64,000 bases of DNA. It comes from Limonium bicolor. Lineage: Eukaryota; Streptophyta; Magnoliopsida; Caryophyllales; Plumbaginaceae. The stretch covers positions 1,860,001 through 1,924,000 of the forward strand of contig CM041779.1 of assembly GCA_023374045.1 (NCBI GenBank), written 5' to 3'. How positions within the stretch are numbered: the stretch's first letter is position 1; every line of letters starts with the position of its first letter. Shown one piece after another: positions 1 through 12,272 of the stretch. Under the pieces are notes generated by a model. That model searched no databases and was not told the DNA's origin. It was given only the letters and a program-made list of their open reading frames with translations. A program made the position numbers and the translations under genes.

Positions 1-1829
1 AGAGCACAATTGCTCAAATAGGTAAGTGCGGACACTGAATTTTGTTTTACATTACACGTCATATGCAGCTTGTTGAAAACTGATTTTTCTTTCATTTCTT
101 ATATATTGCCCACCATATGGATGACGACTGGCCACTATATATGACTTACATAATTCATGACTTGGATATGTTTCCACCAAGAGAGATATTATGCATCGAG
201 GAGGAGAGAGCTGTACATGTGGTTGATATTGGATCTGTTCCACAAGATACATAAGAGAATCGGTCTCAACAAGACGAGTCACATAAACTGGTAAAGGCAA
301 AACCGGTGAGGAGGTCATCGAGGGGGCAGAGCTTTCCACTTGTTTTGGCACTACCTTTCTCTCTAGAGACTTATAGAGAACTCATCACATCAAAATGCAA
401 GCTTGACTACAAATCCTCCTAGAGAACTCCTCACGTCACGAGATTAGACTCACGATACACACTTGCTTTCTCTCTATATTGAAGTATTTCTCTTAAAATC
501 ACTTCTTTCTAACATCTATAATGTCAGCATGCCCCTTCTTCCTTTTATCCTCCTTTCCAATGCCATAAAATCCCACCTTCATCTAATTCAATTAGCTCTT
601 ATATAGAATCTTTTATCTCATAAAATATATTTATCCAACCAAGAATATCTTGGTTTAAAAAATAGATAAATAAAATTTTGATCTACCTTTATTAGATAAA
701 AACATTTGTTTAAATATCTAAAATAGCCTCTTGATTTTCAGGCATTATGTCATGTCTTCCTGATATGCCTCTAAACATCACTTAAAGACTTAGCTTACGG
801 TTTTAGTCTCAATTTGTGACTCAGTTTTTTCATCAAATAATACTCTAATAAAGGTAAAAAAAATATCATACTTAAATGTTTTATTTGATAAGCAAAAACA
901 AGATTCTACTTTGGGAACATAGTTTATATAATTGCATCAATCGTGAAGTACATTTTTAGATGCAATGGTAAAGTACATTGACACTAGTGCAAATAATAAC
1001 TCGTAGCCTATGCCAATACTTGTAGGGAATATATAACATATATGTGTGTACTTTTTATTTTATCTATATTTTTAATAAACTGATTATTCATGTACAATAT
1101 TATAGACATATCTTTTGATTATGTATGGAAATTTTGAGTTGATATATAAGGTATAATTATGTATAGGGTGTATATTACATTCTACCTTCTATTATCCATC
1201 TCCATTTTCGTAGTAAAACCACATTAATTCATAATCTTTTTCCTTCTATCACAGTAGCTAACTGCTGCTAAACTAAAAATACTGGCATATACACTATATG
1301 CGAGGAGAAGAGAGAAGTAAAAATAGTATGGAAATATCTATATTGATTACAATGCATGACGTTATTGTTTTCTTCTTTATATCATCAAACAAAGCGATAG
1401 GGTTTAACTGATTTATAAGAGCAATTAAGTCATTAGAAGTTAGTGGACCTCATTTATCTGTTTTACCACCGTTTATAATAAATGATTGGAAAAGTCAAGT
1501 AAAATTGATAATTTTTAGCTCAAAAAGTCATTTTTATACGGAGGGAGACCGGCGGCAGGGTTATAGTGTGTCTTTTCACGTGTCAACAATCTATTGGAGA
1601 AGAAATGAGAAAAAGAGAAAAAAAACATATGTACTCATGCACACCAGAGTCTCCAGGGACTGTTTTGTTATTAGGAGAGAGAAATTTTTTAAAAAAAAAT
1701 GTTATAACTTACAAAATATAAGTGACAAAATAAAAAAGTTATATCATTGTTCATCATAATTCATGCTCTTCAAAACAAGATGCTGGATATGTTTTGGTAA
1801 ACTTAAAATTTTATATGTTTTTAGAAGGA
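1..1829. other. AT-rich intergenic DNA, no supported gene
   Basis: No recognisable gene. On the minus strand at 52-351 there is a 99-codon open frame whose part above about 118 has fairly balanced amino acid usage and could be an exon of an unrecognised gene, but no second exon or splice signal supports it. The rest is AT-rich with stop codons in all frames. Around 1535 the word TACGGAGGGAG resembles the end of a Stowaway-type MITE, but no partner end was found. Confidence 0.5.
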
Positions 1830-2127
1830 TGATATAACACTGAAAGGATAGAAGAGAGACGTAATTGACATCCACACATTGAGAGAATAAGAGAGAGGAT
1901 AGTAGACCATGTTGATTGTAATATGCATACTCTGTTTCATTCCATTGTGCGTCTTTATATAGTACATAATACTAAACGTTACTGAACCTTTGAGTGGTAG
2001 GAATACAAACTATCAAAGGACTTCTAACGAAGAGTTTTGGGAGGTTACGAGAGTTATACAGACGAAAGGTCTAAGATAGACCAAAGGATGATTGGATGTA
2101 CATCCACTAATTATTATATTATAAACA
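1830..2127 (-). repeat. 3' LTR of the Copia-type element
   Basis: Direct repeat of 7461-7755 with scattered substitutions and small indels. On the minus strand it starts TGTTTATAATAT and ends TGTTATATCA. It follows the polypurine-like tract, which makes it the 3' LTR of a minus-strand element. Confidence 0.75.
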
Positions 2128-2239
2128 CTCCCCTTGGATGTACATCATACTGCCTCATTAAAAACCTTGCTAGGAAAAAACCCATTGGGATAAAAAACCA
2201 TGGTCAAGGGAAAAAATAGTACAGTTTAAAATGTTTATC

Positions 2240-2500
2240 TCCCCTCAATTTAATAGAATGTCTCTTTGACGTCGCATACCGATATCACGAACGAGCTTCT
2301 TAAAACTCTTGTAGGAAATGACTTGGTCAATAAATCAACTAGATTCTCATCGGACCAAATCTTATGAACATCAAGAGTACCCTTGGTCTAAAGCTGATGG
2401 CGTGAGAAGAATTTTGGTGATATATGCTTCATTCGATCACCTTTGATGCATCCTTCCCTTATTACGGTAATGTAGGCAGCATTGTCTTCTATATTATTGT
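2240..2500 (-). pseudogene. Copia pol remnant: C-terminal RNase H
   Basis: Read on the minus strand, this stretch gives the end of a Ty1/Copia polyprotein: an EDNAA motif, then an IKGDR word, then HISPKFF, then a VDLLTKSFP word, which are hallmarks of Copia RNase H. One in-frame stop (TAG) follows the word RHQL, and a frameshift moves the final KLVRDIGMRR word into another frame. It ends just upstream of the polypurine-like tract and the 3' LTR, as expected for this family. The rest of pol is absent or unrecognisable. Confidence 0.8.
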
Positions 2501-3759
2501 TGGAGTATCTAGATCAGGCTGAAAACCACAAGAACTTAATAGATGAACCATGCACATCCGCTTCTTGTTCTTATAACACAATCAATTTGGCATGATTTGA
2601 TGAAGTTTCCACTCTAGTCTGCTTCATTGCACACCATGAAAGGCAGTACCACTACCACATATCATAGCACTCCTTTTCGTACATAAATCTCATGATAGAA
2701 TCCTCATTAAAACTTTGCTCAGAAAACCCTGTGGTGCAAAATCCAAACAAAGGATAAAAAAAAACCACATAAAAATTCTCCCCCTGAATTTGACATATAT
2801 GAATGTATGCCAACATTCATTCCATAAATATGTCACCAATCATCGTCATCTTAACGTTGATGAAAAGGGAGAACAATGGTGATTTATATTTACTGAGAAT
2901 CATCACCTTACTAGATGGTAAGTCTTACATCACCATTAAATCATCACAAGTATAACATATAGTGAATTCTTGACCTGAGCCTCACACATTTTTCTATCAT
3001 ATAAAGGATGATAAATTTGTGTGATCCAATTGCTCCCAAGATCTATTCAATATTCGCATAAGAGGAGTATCCTTTTCTAGTAATTTATTATCAACATGAC
3101 TTTACAAAACTCATATATAGAGCCTAGTGCAGACAAAATAATGCACTCTCAAGTATTTGAACTTAATACCCACATATATGACCTCTTAGAGGCTTATGCG
3201 ATACCCTTGGATCATTTGATATATCGATGTATATAATTTTATGAGCTATGACTTGATACCATTCAATTGTGGTTTAGATGGTTCTCCAAGTCACCATTAA
3301 TCATATTAAAACATAAGGCCTATAGAAAAATCATTCTCAAGATTTTCTTTGAATACCAATTCCCGGGAATTCATATGTTCACATTGCGCTCTCTTTGAGA
3401 GTTTAGATCCTCTTTCAAGGGCTACACATAAGTTATCATGGTGTACTATTTATCATTAACTTTCTTTTGAAAGTTTATAGCTCCTTTCCGAAGGGCTTGA
3501 CACTTTTTTCCAAGGGTCTACTACAAAGTTTGTAGCTCCTTTTTCAAAGGCTTGACACCTTTTCAAGAGTTTACTATCTTCCACCTTTATGATATTAAAA
3601 CTCCTTTATCTACTAGGAGGAACGCGTTCAGTTCTCATAACAAGGTGAATTATAACATCTCATATGTACTACTATGGTGCATTATCATGCTAGCATCACA
3701 CGCTTCGGCGTGTTTATGATTTTTCTTTATCAACTTTTGGAAGTCAAACTTCATACTTC

Positions 3760-4170
3760 CTTTACTCTTAGAATTTATCATTTTGGCAGTTTCTTCCCCT
3801 TTTAAGGGTCTGAACTCCTCTTTGAGGGCTCAAATCCTGAAACTCATAATTTCCCTTTTCCTTTCCATCTGTGTCATTTAGGCATACGTCCCCCTTTCGA
3901 GAGACTGGACTCCTCTTTCGAGGGTTCGAACTCCTCTTTCGAGGGTCCGAACTCCTCTTTCGAGGCTTCAAATCTTTCATAATTTGTCTTTTCCTTTTGT
4001 GTTATTTTGGCATATTCGTCACTCTTTCGAAGGACTGGACTCCTCTTTCGAGGGTCCGAACTCTTCTTTCAAGGGTTCAAATCTTTCATAATTTGTCTTT
4101 TCCTTTGGTGTCATTTTGGCATATTCGTCCCCCTTTCGAAGGACTGGACTCCTCTTTCGAGGGTTCTTTG
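3760..4170. repeat. Imperfect tandem repeat, ~110-130 bp period with a 21-bp subrepeat
   Basis: The landmark GGCATAyTCGTC or a close variant recurs at 3881, 4009 and 4118. Between landmarks the word CTCCTCTTTCGAGGGTTCGAA recurs, in three consecutive copies at about 3910-3965. Spacing differences (128 and 109) equal roughly one subrepeat. It creates spurious arginine- and serine-rich open frames on both strands. Confidence 0.7.
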
Positions 4171-6149
4171 GATCCCAAGGGTCGACCACGCCTCCAACGT
4201 ACTTGGGATTCACTTTCCATAGTGGTTGTCTCCCACGATTCTAGCCGAGAGTGGAACATTCGCAGCTAGTATATATATGATTGTGTTACTTTATATCATA
4301 TCTATGAAGCATCAGTAGTTGCACACATTTTCCAAATGAATTATTCATTGAACCTCTAGTTCATTTTTCTTTGCCATGCATGACATAATTCATAGTCCAT
4401 ACATTGTGTTAAGGACATTCAAGTAGAGACAATCACTCTCTAATTTGACATCTTATAAATTCATAAGCTCTTTGGCACTCATACTTCCAGAAGCATGGTT
4501 GTAGCAACATTCATTATGTGCTTTTTTTGTACTTACAATAACGCACAATTGTTGATACTCATAAGACTTTGTGCAAATAACAAACTTATATCATTCATTC
4601 CCCCTAAAGTTGAGAATGCTTAGAACTAAAGAAGTTCATTATCTCAACTTTCCTTTTGTAACCCTTTTGATATTTTTAATGGGGGGAGGTATAGACACAA
4701 ACCCAATTGTCTAACTTTTTTTTTTGCTCTACAAAAAACGACTTAATAAAGTCATTCTTAGTGGGAGTATAAGTTACTCAATACCACTATTCTTTCAACA
4801 TTCATATTATCCATCTTATTCTTAAATCACATGGATAATTTCATTATAGATAGATTTTTCTAAATCAATATCCCAGTGAATACAATACTTCATGTGACCA
4901 TTATTTGATGTACCAAACATCGTATATATCTCAAAGGTCCACATGGTAATTTTTTCGCCCATAATCAATCCATGATATTTCAAGGGGTATAAATATTTTC
5001 ATCCACTTCCTTTTGAATGATCTTGCTATATCTTATATGAACTATTGTCACCCGAGTAAGAACCTGGAAGCTCTTGATAGTTTAGAAAAACAAGTGATCA
5101 ATCACTTTTCTCCACGGATGACCCTTTTTTCCGTTTCATATATAATTAATATTTTATTGTACACTAACCTCACGTTAGTGATCCCCCTTTTCTTTTGGGC
5201 TTTATGGGATTATACGTTATATAACTTGGCACATTTTGTGTTGTGTTTTCCCATCATATGACACTACTTTATCATTAAAAGTGCATTATTCAATGTTTAT
5301 TCTGTTCCTTCAAGGAACATAATGAAGAGCTTTTAAAATTCACAGCTCACAAGAGCAAGCTCCCATTCTTCATAGTCTCCTATAGACTATAAAGTTGTAT
5401 ATAAAACAAATTTAGTTGTGCATTATAGCACTATGATAATGTATGACTCTTTGTCATTAAATGATTTACAACACACTCGCAAATCTATTATAGATTGCAA
5501 AGATGGTTCACATACCATATTTTCTTCCTTTAGAGTATCTATGAATAACTAACACCCGAAGCATGGTTATAAAATATGTCAAAATTCATGTACTATTGCG
5601 TCTTTTGCACTTTATACACATGTATTAAGGATGAAACCTTAACACTTTTTCATCAATAATGACATCATCTTAACAATATCCTTTAGGGATATGTAATGGC
5701 CTACCATGATGTCAATTCTAAACATTTCCCTTTTATACACGGTCTAACCATGTCCGGATGTATAATCCTTATAGATTGTAACATCTTTTACAATCGACCT
5801 TTACAATGGTCATTTTCATAAGCTAATTCAAGCTTTTAGTTCCCATATCATCAATGATCTTACATATAGATCTTACCGAAATCAACCTCAAGCTCGACTT
5901 CTTTCATAATTATGCATGATACACATTAGCATTTTAGAGCTTGGGTTGGAAATTTGTTAGGAAACTCTTTAATTTTCCATAATAATCATCAAATGTTACT
6001 CCTCAGTGGTTACTTGAGAGACCATGTACCTTATACCAAAGTTTCTTTGTATAGAGTTATCTTTAACTCGTCAAAATCTATCTAGCTCTTCAAGGCTTTT
6101 ACAATGGTTCAATCTTATACCAAATGTTGGCCATTTTAAACCATCCACC

Positions 6150-6600
6150 TCAATGCATAGTCATGCATGAGGGAAAACAATGATTTATCATCCTCAACCT
6201 TCATACAATTATCTACACAAGGGAGTATAAGGATCTTACAGCTCTCAACCTTGAAAGCATAATTTGACATGAGGGGAATAGTACACTATAATTCTCAACC
6301 TCCATGCTTGTATACAATGGAATAACATGATCCTTTTATTTTTCTTCCTCTAGTGCACTCATCTTGCACGAGGACGTATACGATCTTATAATATTGAACC
6401 TCAAGTGCATTCATTTTTCATGAGGAAGTATTATGATTTTACCTCAAATGTTAGTGTCTTGCACTAGGTAGCATAATCATTAACCTTAGGTGCACCATTT
6501 TGCACGAGGTAATATTATAATTTACAATCTCCTTTTCAATGATTACATAGGAGATTCTTAACCTCTAGTGCAACATCTTGCAAAGGTAATATCACTTTTT
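6150..6600. repeat. Degenerate repeat around a TGCACGAGG word
   Basis: Variants of CCTCTAGTGCACyATCTTGCACGAGG followed by an AT-rich TATTATGATyTT stretch recur about six times at irregular 60-90 bp spacing. No coding potential. Confidence 0.5.
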
Positions 6601-7460
6601 TGTACCATCTCAAATGGGATTGCCTCATAAACGGTTATTCAAACCCATCCTTATGGCAATACTGTTTTTTAATCATAAAAATATATTAAATGGAATGAAT
6701 CATACCATATTGATGGTTCACTTTGCAAAACGAAAATATATAACGCAAAATAATACCTGAGAGAGTGATTTTGCAAAATCATTACACCACAAAAACATAT
6801 AGTTCTTTAAAACTGAACAATATATTTCATCAATCGAAGATCTTGCTTTCCTTTTAATGCGGTATTTATTTTTCCTCAAATCTTCTTTTGTTCAATAAAG
6901 AAAAATTCGGCCACGTCGAATCTCACAAAAAACAATTCTTTTACCATTTGTCTTTCATACAAAAGGTGAAACTTCATAAACAAGTATCAAAATTTCTTCT
7001 TTTTGTTGTAAATTATCTCTTCCACTATTTTCACAAATTAAAGATTGTCGTTTGTATCATAATAATAGTGAAATTTGCACTTATTGTATAACAAATAAAA
7101 AATATATAAGGATTTATACTTTGATTTTGAAACTCATATATACATATACACAAATTATAAATTATTTTTGAGTGTTGCATTTCACTTACCTGCCTGTTAA
7201 TATGACTATGCCGATAAAATTGATTAAACTTACTTACACCTTCTAGAATCGATACAGTACCCATCAAATGCGGCTTCAACATATAAACTTTTTGGCATCG
7301 CAAATTTTGACAAAGCACAACGATTTCAAGTAGGATTAAAGATAAATAATAACCATGATCTGAAAAAATGGTAGTAAGGGAAAAATGACTCAATATTTTT
7401 GTCTATGGTGTATAGTAGAGAGAATAATATATTTTGGTAGAAACTATCGTGCTGATGACG

Positions 7461-7755
7461 TGATATAACACTGAGAGGATAGAAGAGAGACGTAATTGAC
7501 ATCCACACATTGAGAGAATAAGAGGGAGGATAGTATACCATGTTGATTGTAATATGCATACTCAGTTTCATTCCATTGTACGTCTTTATATTGTACATAG
7601 TACTAACCGTTACTGAACCTTTGAGTGGTAGGATACAAAATATCAAAGGACTTATAACGAAGAGTTTTGGGAGGTTACGAGAGTTACACAGACGAAAGGT
7701 CTAAGATAGACCAAAGGATGATTGATGTACTTCCACTAATTATTTATTTATAACA
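7461..7755 (-). repeat. 5' LTR of the Copia-type element
   Basis: Partner of 1830-2127. On the minus strand the LTR is followed by CGTCATCAGCACGATAG, where the primer-binding site should lie; similar words follow the LTR in many plant Copia elements (recalled, not searched). Confidence 0.7.
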
Positions 7756-8286
7756 AAGAAGTATATTTACGTATTTTTAAAGTGAATCTTATTCATTAAC
7801 AAAATGAATCTTATTCAACAATAAAATGAAGCTTATTTTTTAGCAAAATGAATCTCCTTCAAGATTTACTTTTCTTAAAATTAAAATTCACTTTTAGAAA
7901 AACAAAGGATTCACATCATTCAAAGTGAAAGGTTCACTTTTCTTAATATAAGATTCATTTTCTTGAACATTTGATCAAATTTTCTTCAACGAAATATTCA
8001 CTTTTAAATAAATGAAAGGTTCATTTGTTCTCGTATAAATTTGTGGTAAGATTCACTTTTCTTAAACATTTGATTCACTCTTTTTAAACAAAATATTCAC
8101 TTTTCTTTAACGAAGGATTCATATTATTCTCGCATAAGTTTGTGATAAGATTCATTTTTCTTAAACATAAGATTCATTTTTCTTAAATAAAAGATTCACT
8201 TTACTTAAACATGTGGTTCACTTTTTTTTTTGAAACGAAATATTCACTTTTCAATAAACCATTAATAACCACAAAGCTAAAAATAT
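7756..8286. repeat. AT-rich short-word repeat (GATTCACTTTTCTTAAA)
   Basis: The word GATTCAyTTTTCTTAAA and variants (AATGAATCTTATTC, AAAGGTTCAyTT) recur many times, and again at 8900-8960 on the far side of the next array. The spacing is irregular. No gene is visible. Confidence 0.55.
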
Positions 8287-8897
8287 TGTCGAGTCAGTGA
8301 CGACAATATAGAGTATAGAACAATTTAAAAAAAGATTACCCTACACCACCCAACCTAAAAACCACCCTAGGAAATCTAAAATCGTCAAAGGCATTTTTAG
8401 GGACCCTAAACTCTAAACCACAAACTTACAAAACTGTCGAGTAAGTGACGATAATATAAAGTGTAGAACTAATGCCAAAAAGATTACCCTACCCCCCAAC
8501 ACCCAAAAACCACCTTATGAAAGCTAAAAACATCAAAGACATTTTTAGGGTTTGTAGTGCAGGGTTTAGGGTACCCTAAAAACCTGTCGAGTCAGTAACA
8601 ACAACATAAAGTGTATAATTATGCCAAATAGATTAATCTACCCCCCAAACACACCCTAAAAACCCACCCTAGGAACGTTAAAAACGTCGAAGACATTTTT
8701 AGGGTTTGTAGTGTAGGGTTTAGGGTCAACCCTAAACCCTAAAATCTGTCGAGTCAGTAACAACAATATAAAGTGTAGAACTAATGCCAAAAAGATTACC
8801 CTACCCCCTCAAACACCCTAAAAACCACCCTATGAAAGCTAAAAATGTCGAAGACATTTTTGGGGTTTGTAGTGCATGGTTTAGGGTCTAACCTCTG
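8287..8897. repeat. Four-copy ~150-bp tandem array with telomere-like words
   Basis: Units start with TGTCGAGTmAGTrACrA at 8287, 8435, 8585 and 8747, giving periods of 148, 150 and 162. Each unit holds AAGATTACCCTACCCCCC, AAAACCACCCTA and GACATTTTTAGGG. Units 2-4 also contain GGGTTTAGGGT words, and unit 3 contains ACCCTAAACCCTAAA. The telomere-like words are inside the unit, not a homogeneous telomeric tract. Confidence 0.75.
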
Positions 8898-9377
8898 ATT
8901 CACCTTTTAAAAACGTTTGATTCACTTTTTAATAACCTTTGATTCACTTTTCTTAAACTTAAGATTCACAATGAACATATGTACATACAAAAATATAAAA
9001 TTTAAATTTATCAAAACATATTCATGTTGGGTCTTATTTTGAAGAACTCAAATTATGATGAACAACGTATAAAATTGATGTTATTTGGACTTAATATCTA
9101 ATAAACTACAACATTTTAAAAATTCACAAAATGATAAAAGTACAAAAAGACAAAAGTGGTGCAAGGATTGAAAGTGCCTTTTTATAAGAGCTTCGTTGAA
9201 TAGTTTACAAGAAGATGTTGTGGAATACAAAGAAGATGTTGCTGATCTCAGGTGGGCGGGCTTGATTGGGTTTGGCCAATTATAACTTTTAGGTTTATCT
9301 AGCCTAATTTTTTTGTCATTATCTTATTTTAAGTTATTGTTCTTCCGGCAGGGTCGGGTTAGAAATATGGATTCTTA
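8898..9377. other. Intergenic DNA interrupted by the Gypsy insertion
   Basis: AT-rich with no open frame of note. From about 9250 a G/C-richer patch contains GGCGGGCTTGATTGGGTTTGG and GCAGGGTCGGGTTAG. Similar GCCGG/CCGG-rich words resume just beyond the Gypsy element at 19430-19720, so one older repeat appears to have been split by the insertion. Confidence 0.5.
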
Positions 9378-11830
9378 TGAAATCCCGGGAATTTCCAAGT
9401 TAAGAATACTATAGTATATAAATGTGAATGATAGGTCCGAAATTGGTATTAAGGTGGCCCAGGAAATTTAATGATGTTCATTGCTAAATTACCTTCTCCT
9501 TAAAGTGTTTACGATTAATTGTAACGTTTTGCTTTGGTTAACGTTAGCCATATTTCTAAATCATCTCTCTAAATTCGTTAGGTGATTAAAATCCCAAAAG
9601 ATCGATCTAGAATCTTCTTTCTAACTATTTAATTTTAAATATCTAAAGTCCGATTTCAATTTGGCTATTTAATATATATTGGTTATTGACTCTCCTTATT
9701 CTCCCCAGTAATATTATTGGCTTTGTGACTCATCTTTTAAACGTAATTGTTTTCCCTCCGTTGAGTCATTAAACTGTTTACAGTATATTGATTTATTTTG
9801 GGTTTACTTCCTTGCTAGTAAATGTTTTCTACTTAGCTTATAAGGTATTTTACTCCTCATCCTTATCTTCTTCAACAGTCAAATAAATCTCTTTTCAATT
9901 AAAAGATTATATCTTTATTTCCTAATGGGTTGTTTTGTTTTCTTCTCCCGATGTTTCTCAACGTCAATATATTATAAAGTAGTTACGATATTAATTATTG
10001 GATTCTCTTTTTTTTGTAAATTGTTTACATTACTTAATTAATTTCTCTACTTCTTTACAAAACGTAATTCATTTAATTTATATTAGTAATCCCTAATTCT
10101 CTGATTTACTTATTTAAACCACGATCTTATTGATCGTTCTTCATCTTCTTCTCGCCATCTCTGCTTTCTTCTTCCCAACCCTCTATTCACGTCCTGCTGG
10201 TGTTTTGATCGGGATTCTTCCCTGGTGCCAACTAGAGTATAACGGGTAAAGTAGTAGCATAGTTAGTGTGTTAGTTTGTTCGATTGTGTTCGTTGTCTTC
10301 TGATTGTGAACTGTTCTAACCTAGACGTTGGTGTTGACGACGAACGTCATTGGTGAATCTGTTGGGTGTCTTCCTGAGTCGAGAGGACGATCAGGTAAAT
10401 TCTGTGCTCATTATTGGATTTCGATGTGGATTATTTTCTGTCACCAAATTGTATTTTGGAAAACCTTGTTAGAGATTGTGATTCCTTTACATGGTGCAAT
10501 GGTTGGTATTCTGGAAATTGATAATGGTTTTGTTTTGGGAGTTCTTCACTGGTTTCTAACTACCTTGGGGTTCGTGGTGCTCCCTGACTCATCATGTTGG
10601 TTCTCTGCACCGTGAGCATGAATTGATTACACTGAATTGTTTATATATATTGCGCTGCATACAATGACTGCAGTTAAGCTCTATGATCTACTCTATGGAC
10701 TGATGATTCATAGGGGGTGTGCACACTTAAGGACTTAGGGTGAGGGTATTTGATATTTCAGTCCGTTGTGACTGCTTGCTTGTTTTGTGGATACTCTAGT
10801 TGAAGGCTCCCCGAATGGTTTTACTGATTGATGGACATTGAAGTGTGGAAATGGTTTACTGGATTGCAAACTCGAATGTTTCGTTTATTTAAATTCAAAG
10901 GGATTTCAAAATGTTTTACGTGATGAGATGGAATTTACTCAGTTTCACTGATTTGCGCGATCCCTTCGTGCTTTTATTGTTGTTTTCTGATCGCAGGTAC
11001 AAATTGCTGACTTGGGGAAATGGGGAATGCGCTACGACTTAGTGTTAGGAGAATTGAGACTGTTTTAAGATATTCGTCGCTTTATGAGTTTCTGGAGCTC
11101 AACGTTTTAGGTTCCCTAATAATGTTTTGTTATTGAATACAGTTTAAGCTTCCGCATATTTGGTTTCACAATGTTAAGTTGATGTTTTGGAATGTTTTGT
11201 GGTTTAATAGCCTAAGCATCCAAGGGTTTGGATGTGGTGGTAGAACCTTGGATCAAGAAAGTCTTCCGCTGTTTTCTATGGTACATGTTGTTTAAGTTCA
11301 TGTTTTCTCTATGCTGATCTTAATATGGTTTGGTATAAATGTTGGCTTACTTTTGGTCTCTTTTTTCTGTTTAAAACGTATACAGGGACCTGTCCGAACG
11401 TCTGTCCGGACATCCATGTTCGGACAGGCCCCGGGAGTTTAAGACGTTTTCTCTGTTTTTGCCGTGTCCGAACTTCTGTCCGAACTTCAATGTTCGGACA
11501 GCATGCGAGGACGAGGTCGACTTGCAAGTCTCGACTTATGTCCGAACTTGTAAGCTCGGACCAATGTTCGGACACACCGCGTAAGAATTTTCGGACTTTG
11601 AAACTCGACTTGTGTCCGAACTTCAAAGTCCGGACACAAGTTCGGACGCCTATGGTTTTAGACTTTTCAACTCTCAACTTGTGTTCGAACTTCCCATGTC
11701 CGGACACAAGTTCGGACCAACTCTATTTTGCCCTTTTAGGACTCGTTTGAGGCCCGTTTTCGATGCCGTTTGCGCCTTTGGATTTGTATTTTCTTGGTCT
11801 ATCTTTTGAGGTAAAATCCAGGGTGTTACA
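9378..11830 (+). repeat. 5' LTR of the Gypsy element
   Basis: 2,453 bp, begins TGAAATCCCGGGAATTTCC and ends GGGTGTTACA. It matches 16932-19411 along its whole length with scattered substitutions and indels. A 95-codon open frame at 10328-10615 is conserved in both LTRs, but this is explained by LTR identity and I do not call it a gene. A cluster of inverted GTCCGAAC/GTTCGGAC words sits at 11391-11718. Confidence 0.92.
11391..11718. repeat. Inverted-word cluster (GTCCGAAC / GTTCGGAC) in the 5' LTR
   Basis: About five forward TGTCCGAAC and five reverse GTTCGGACA words, plus several TCCGGA palindromes, lie in 330 bp and can pair in many alternative hairpins. The clearest pairs GTGTCCGAACTT with a following CCGGACACAAG. 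The 3' LTR copy is at 18973-19298. Confidence 0.8.
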
Positions 11831-11833
11831 AGG

Positions 11834-11845
11834 TGGTATTAGAGC
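11834..11845 (+). other. Primer-binding site, Gypsy element
   Basis: TGGTATTAGAGC lies three bases after the 5' LTR. It differs by one base from TGGTATCAGAGC, the usual plant primer-binding site complementary to the initiator methionine tRNA 3' end. Confidence 0.85.
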
Positions 11846-12272
11846 TTTGTTTTCGAATAAGATCAAATGTGATTTAAATTGGATTAAAATATGGGGATAA
11901 GCCGATTGGGGAATTTATAATATATTGTATTGTGTGTGAGATTGTGAAGCTATTTTGGCTGATCGGTGTGATGTTTGGAAGGTTATACTAACTAATGGAA
12001 TCCCTTGTTAATCTTATCTATCTGTGTGTACACTGAGTACACGAATTGTTTACTTGGTTGTTACTACATATATATATACATGATAGCTGAACTGTATACT
12101 AGAAAGTATATGGTATAGATTGGTAAAACTTGTGGTACGAGCTCGAAAGAGGTTATGGAAATAGAGATCTTTATTCCTCTACGTCGTAATCAGGAGATCG
12201 CCTGAGCTCAAGCTTGTAGGACTGGCAGACCAACTTAATTTCTCCTATAATACCAGAAGCCGAAGGACTACA
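11846..12272 (+). other. Leader between primer-binding site and gag
   Basis: Untranslated leader of the element; no open frame, short TATATATATA run near 12070. Packaging or dimerisation signals would be expected here but none is identifiable by eye. Confidence 0.5.

Larger units (their letters stand above)
2500..7460. other. Interior of the Copia-type element, non-coding
   Basis: Stop-rich in all frames. Near 2700-2790 there is a second sequence resembling a Copia 3' end: on the minus strand an AGGGGGAGA purine tract followed by words like those near 2140-2200. This hints at nesting or chimerism. Two degenerate repeat zones are annotated separately (3760-4170 and 6150-6600). I see no host gene. 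Confidence 0.5.
1830..7755 (-). mobile_element. Degenerate Ty1/Copia-type LTR retrotransposon
   Basis: Two ~0.3 kb direct repeats (1830-2127 and 7461-7755) flank 5.3 kb. Each repeat begins TGATATAACA on the plus strand and ends in CA. The element lies on the minus strand: the polypurine-like tract beside the left LTR reads CCAAGGGGAGTG on that strand, and a decayed Copia RNase H end precedes it. Flanking pentamers AAGGA (1825-1829) and AAGAA (7756-7760) match 4 of 5, consistent with an aged target-site duplication. Beyond RNase H I could read no gag, integrase or reverse transcriptase; the interior is stop-rich and holds degenerate repeats. It is an old, dead or non-autonomous copy. Confidence 0.75.

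Noticed and set aside
1490..1560. Stowaway-like TACGGAGGGAG word
   Set aside because: No matching inverted end or TA duplication located.
3871..4269. Overlapping open frames with FRGFELLFRGSELLFRG-type repeats
   Set aside because: Products of the 21-bp tandem repeat, present on both strands, with no supporting start or splice context.
7031..7646. Minus-strand open frames at the 5' end of the Copia element as gag
   Set aside because: No Gag features, overlap the LTR, and composition is that of AT-rich non-coding DNA.
10328..10615. 95-codon open frame conserved in both Gypsy LTRs (also 17909-18196)
   Set aside because: Conservation follows from LTR identity; no domain, and codon use does not look constrained.
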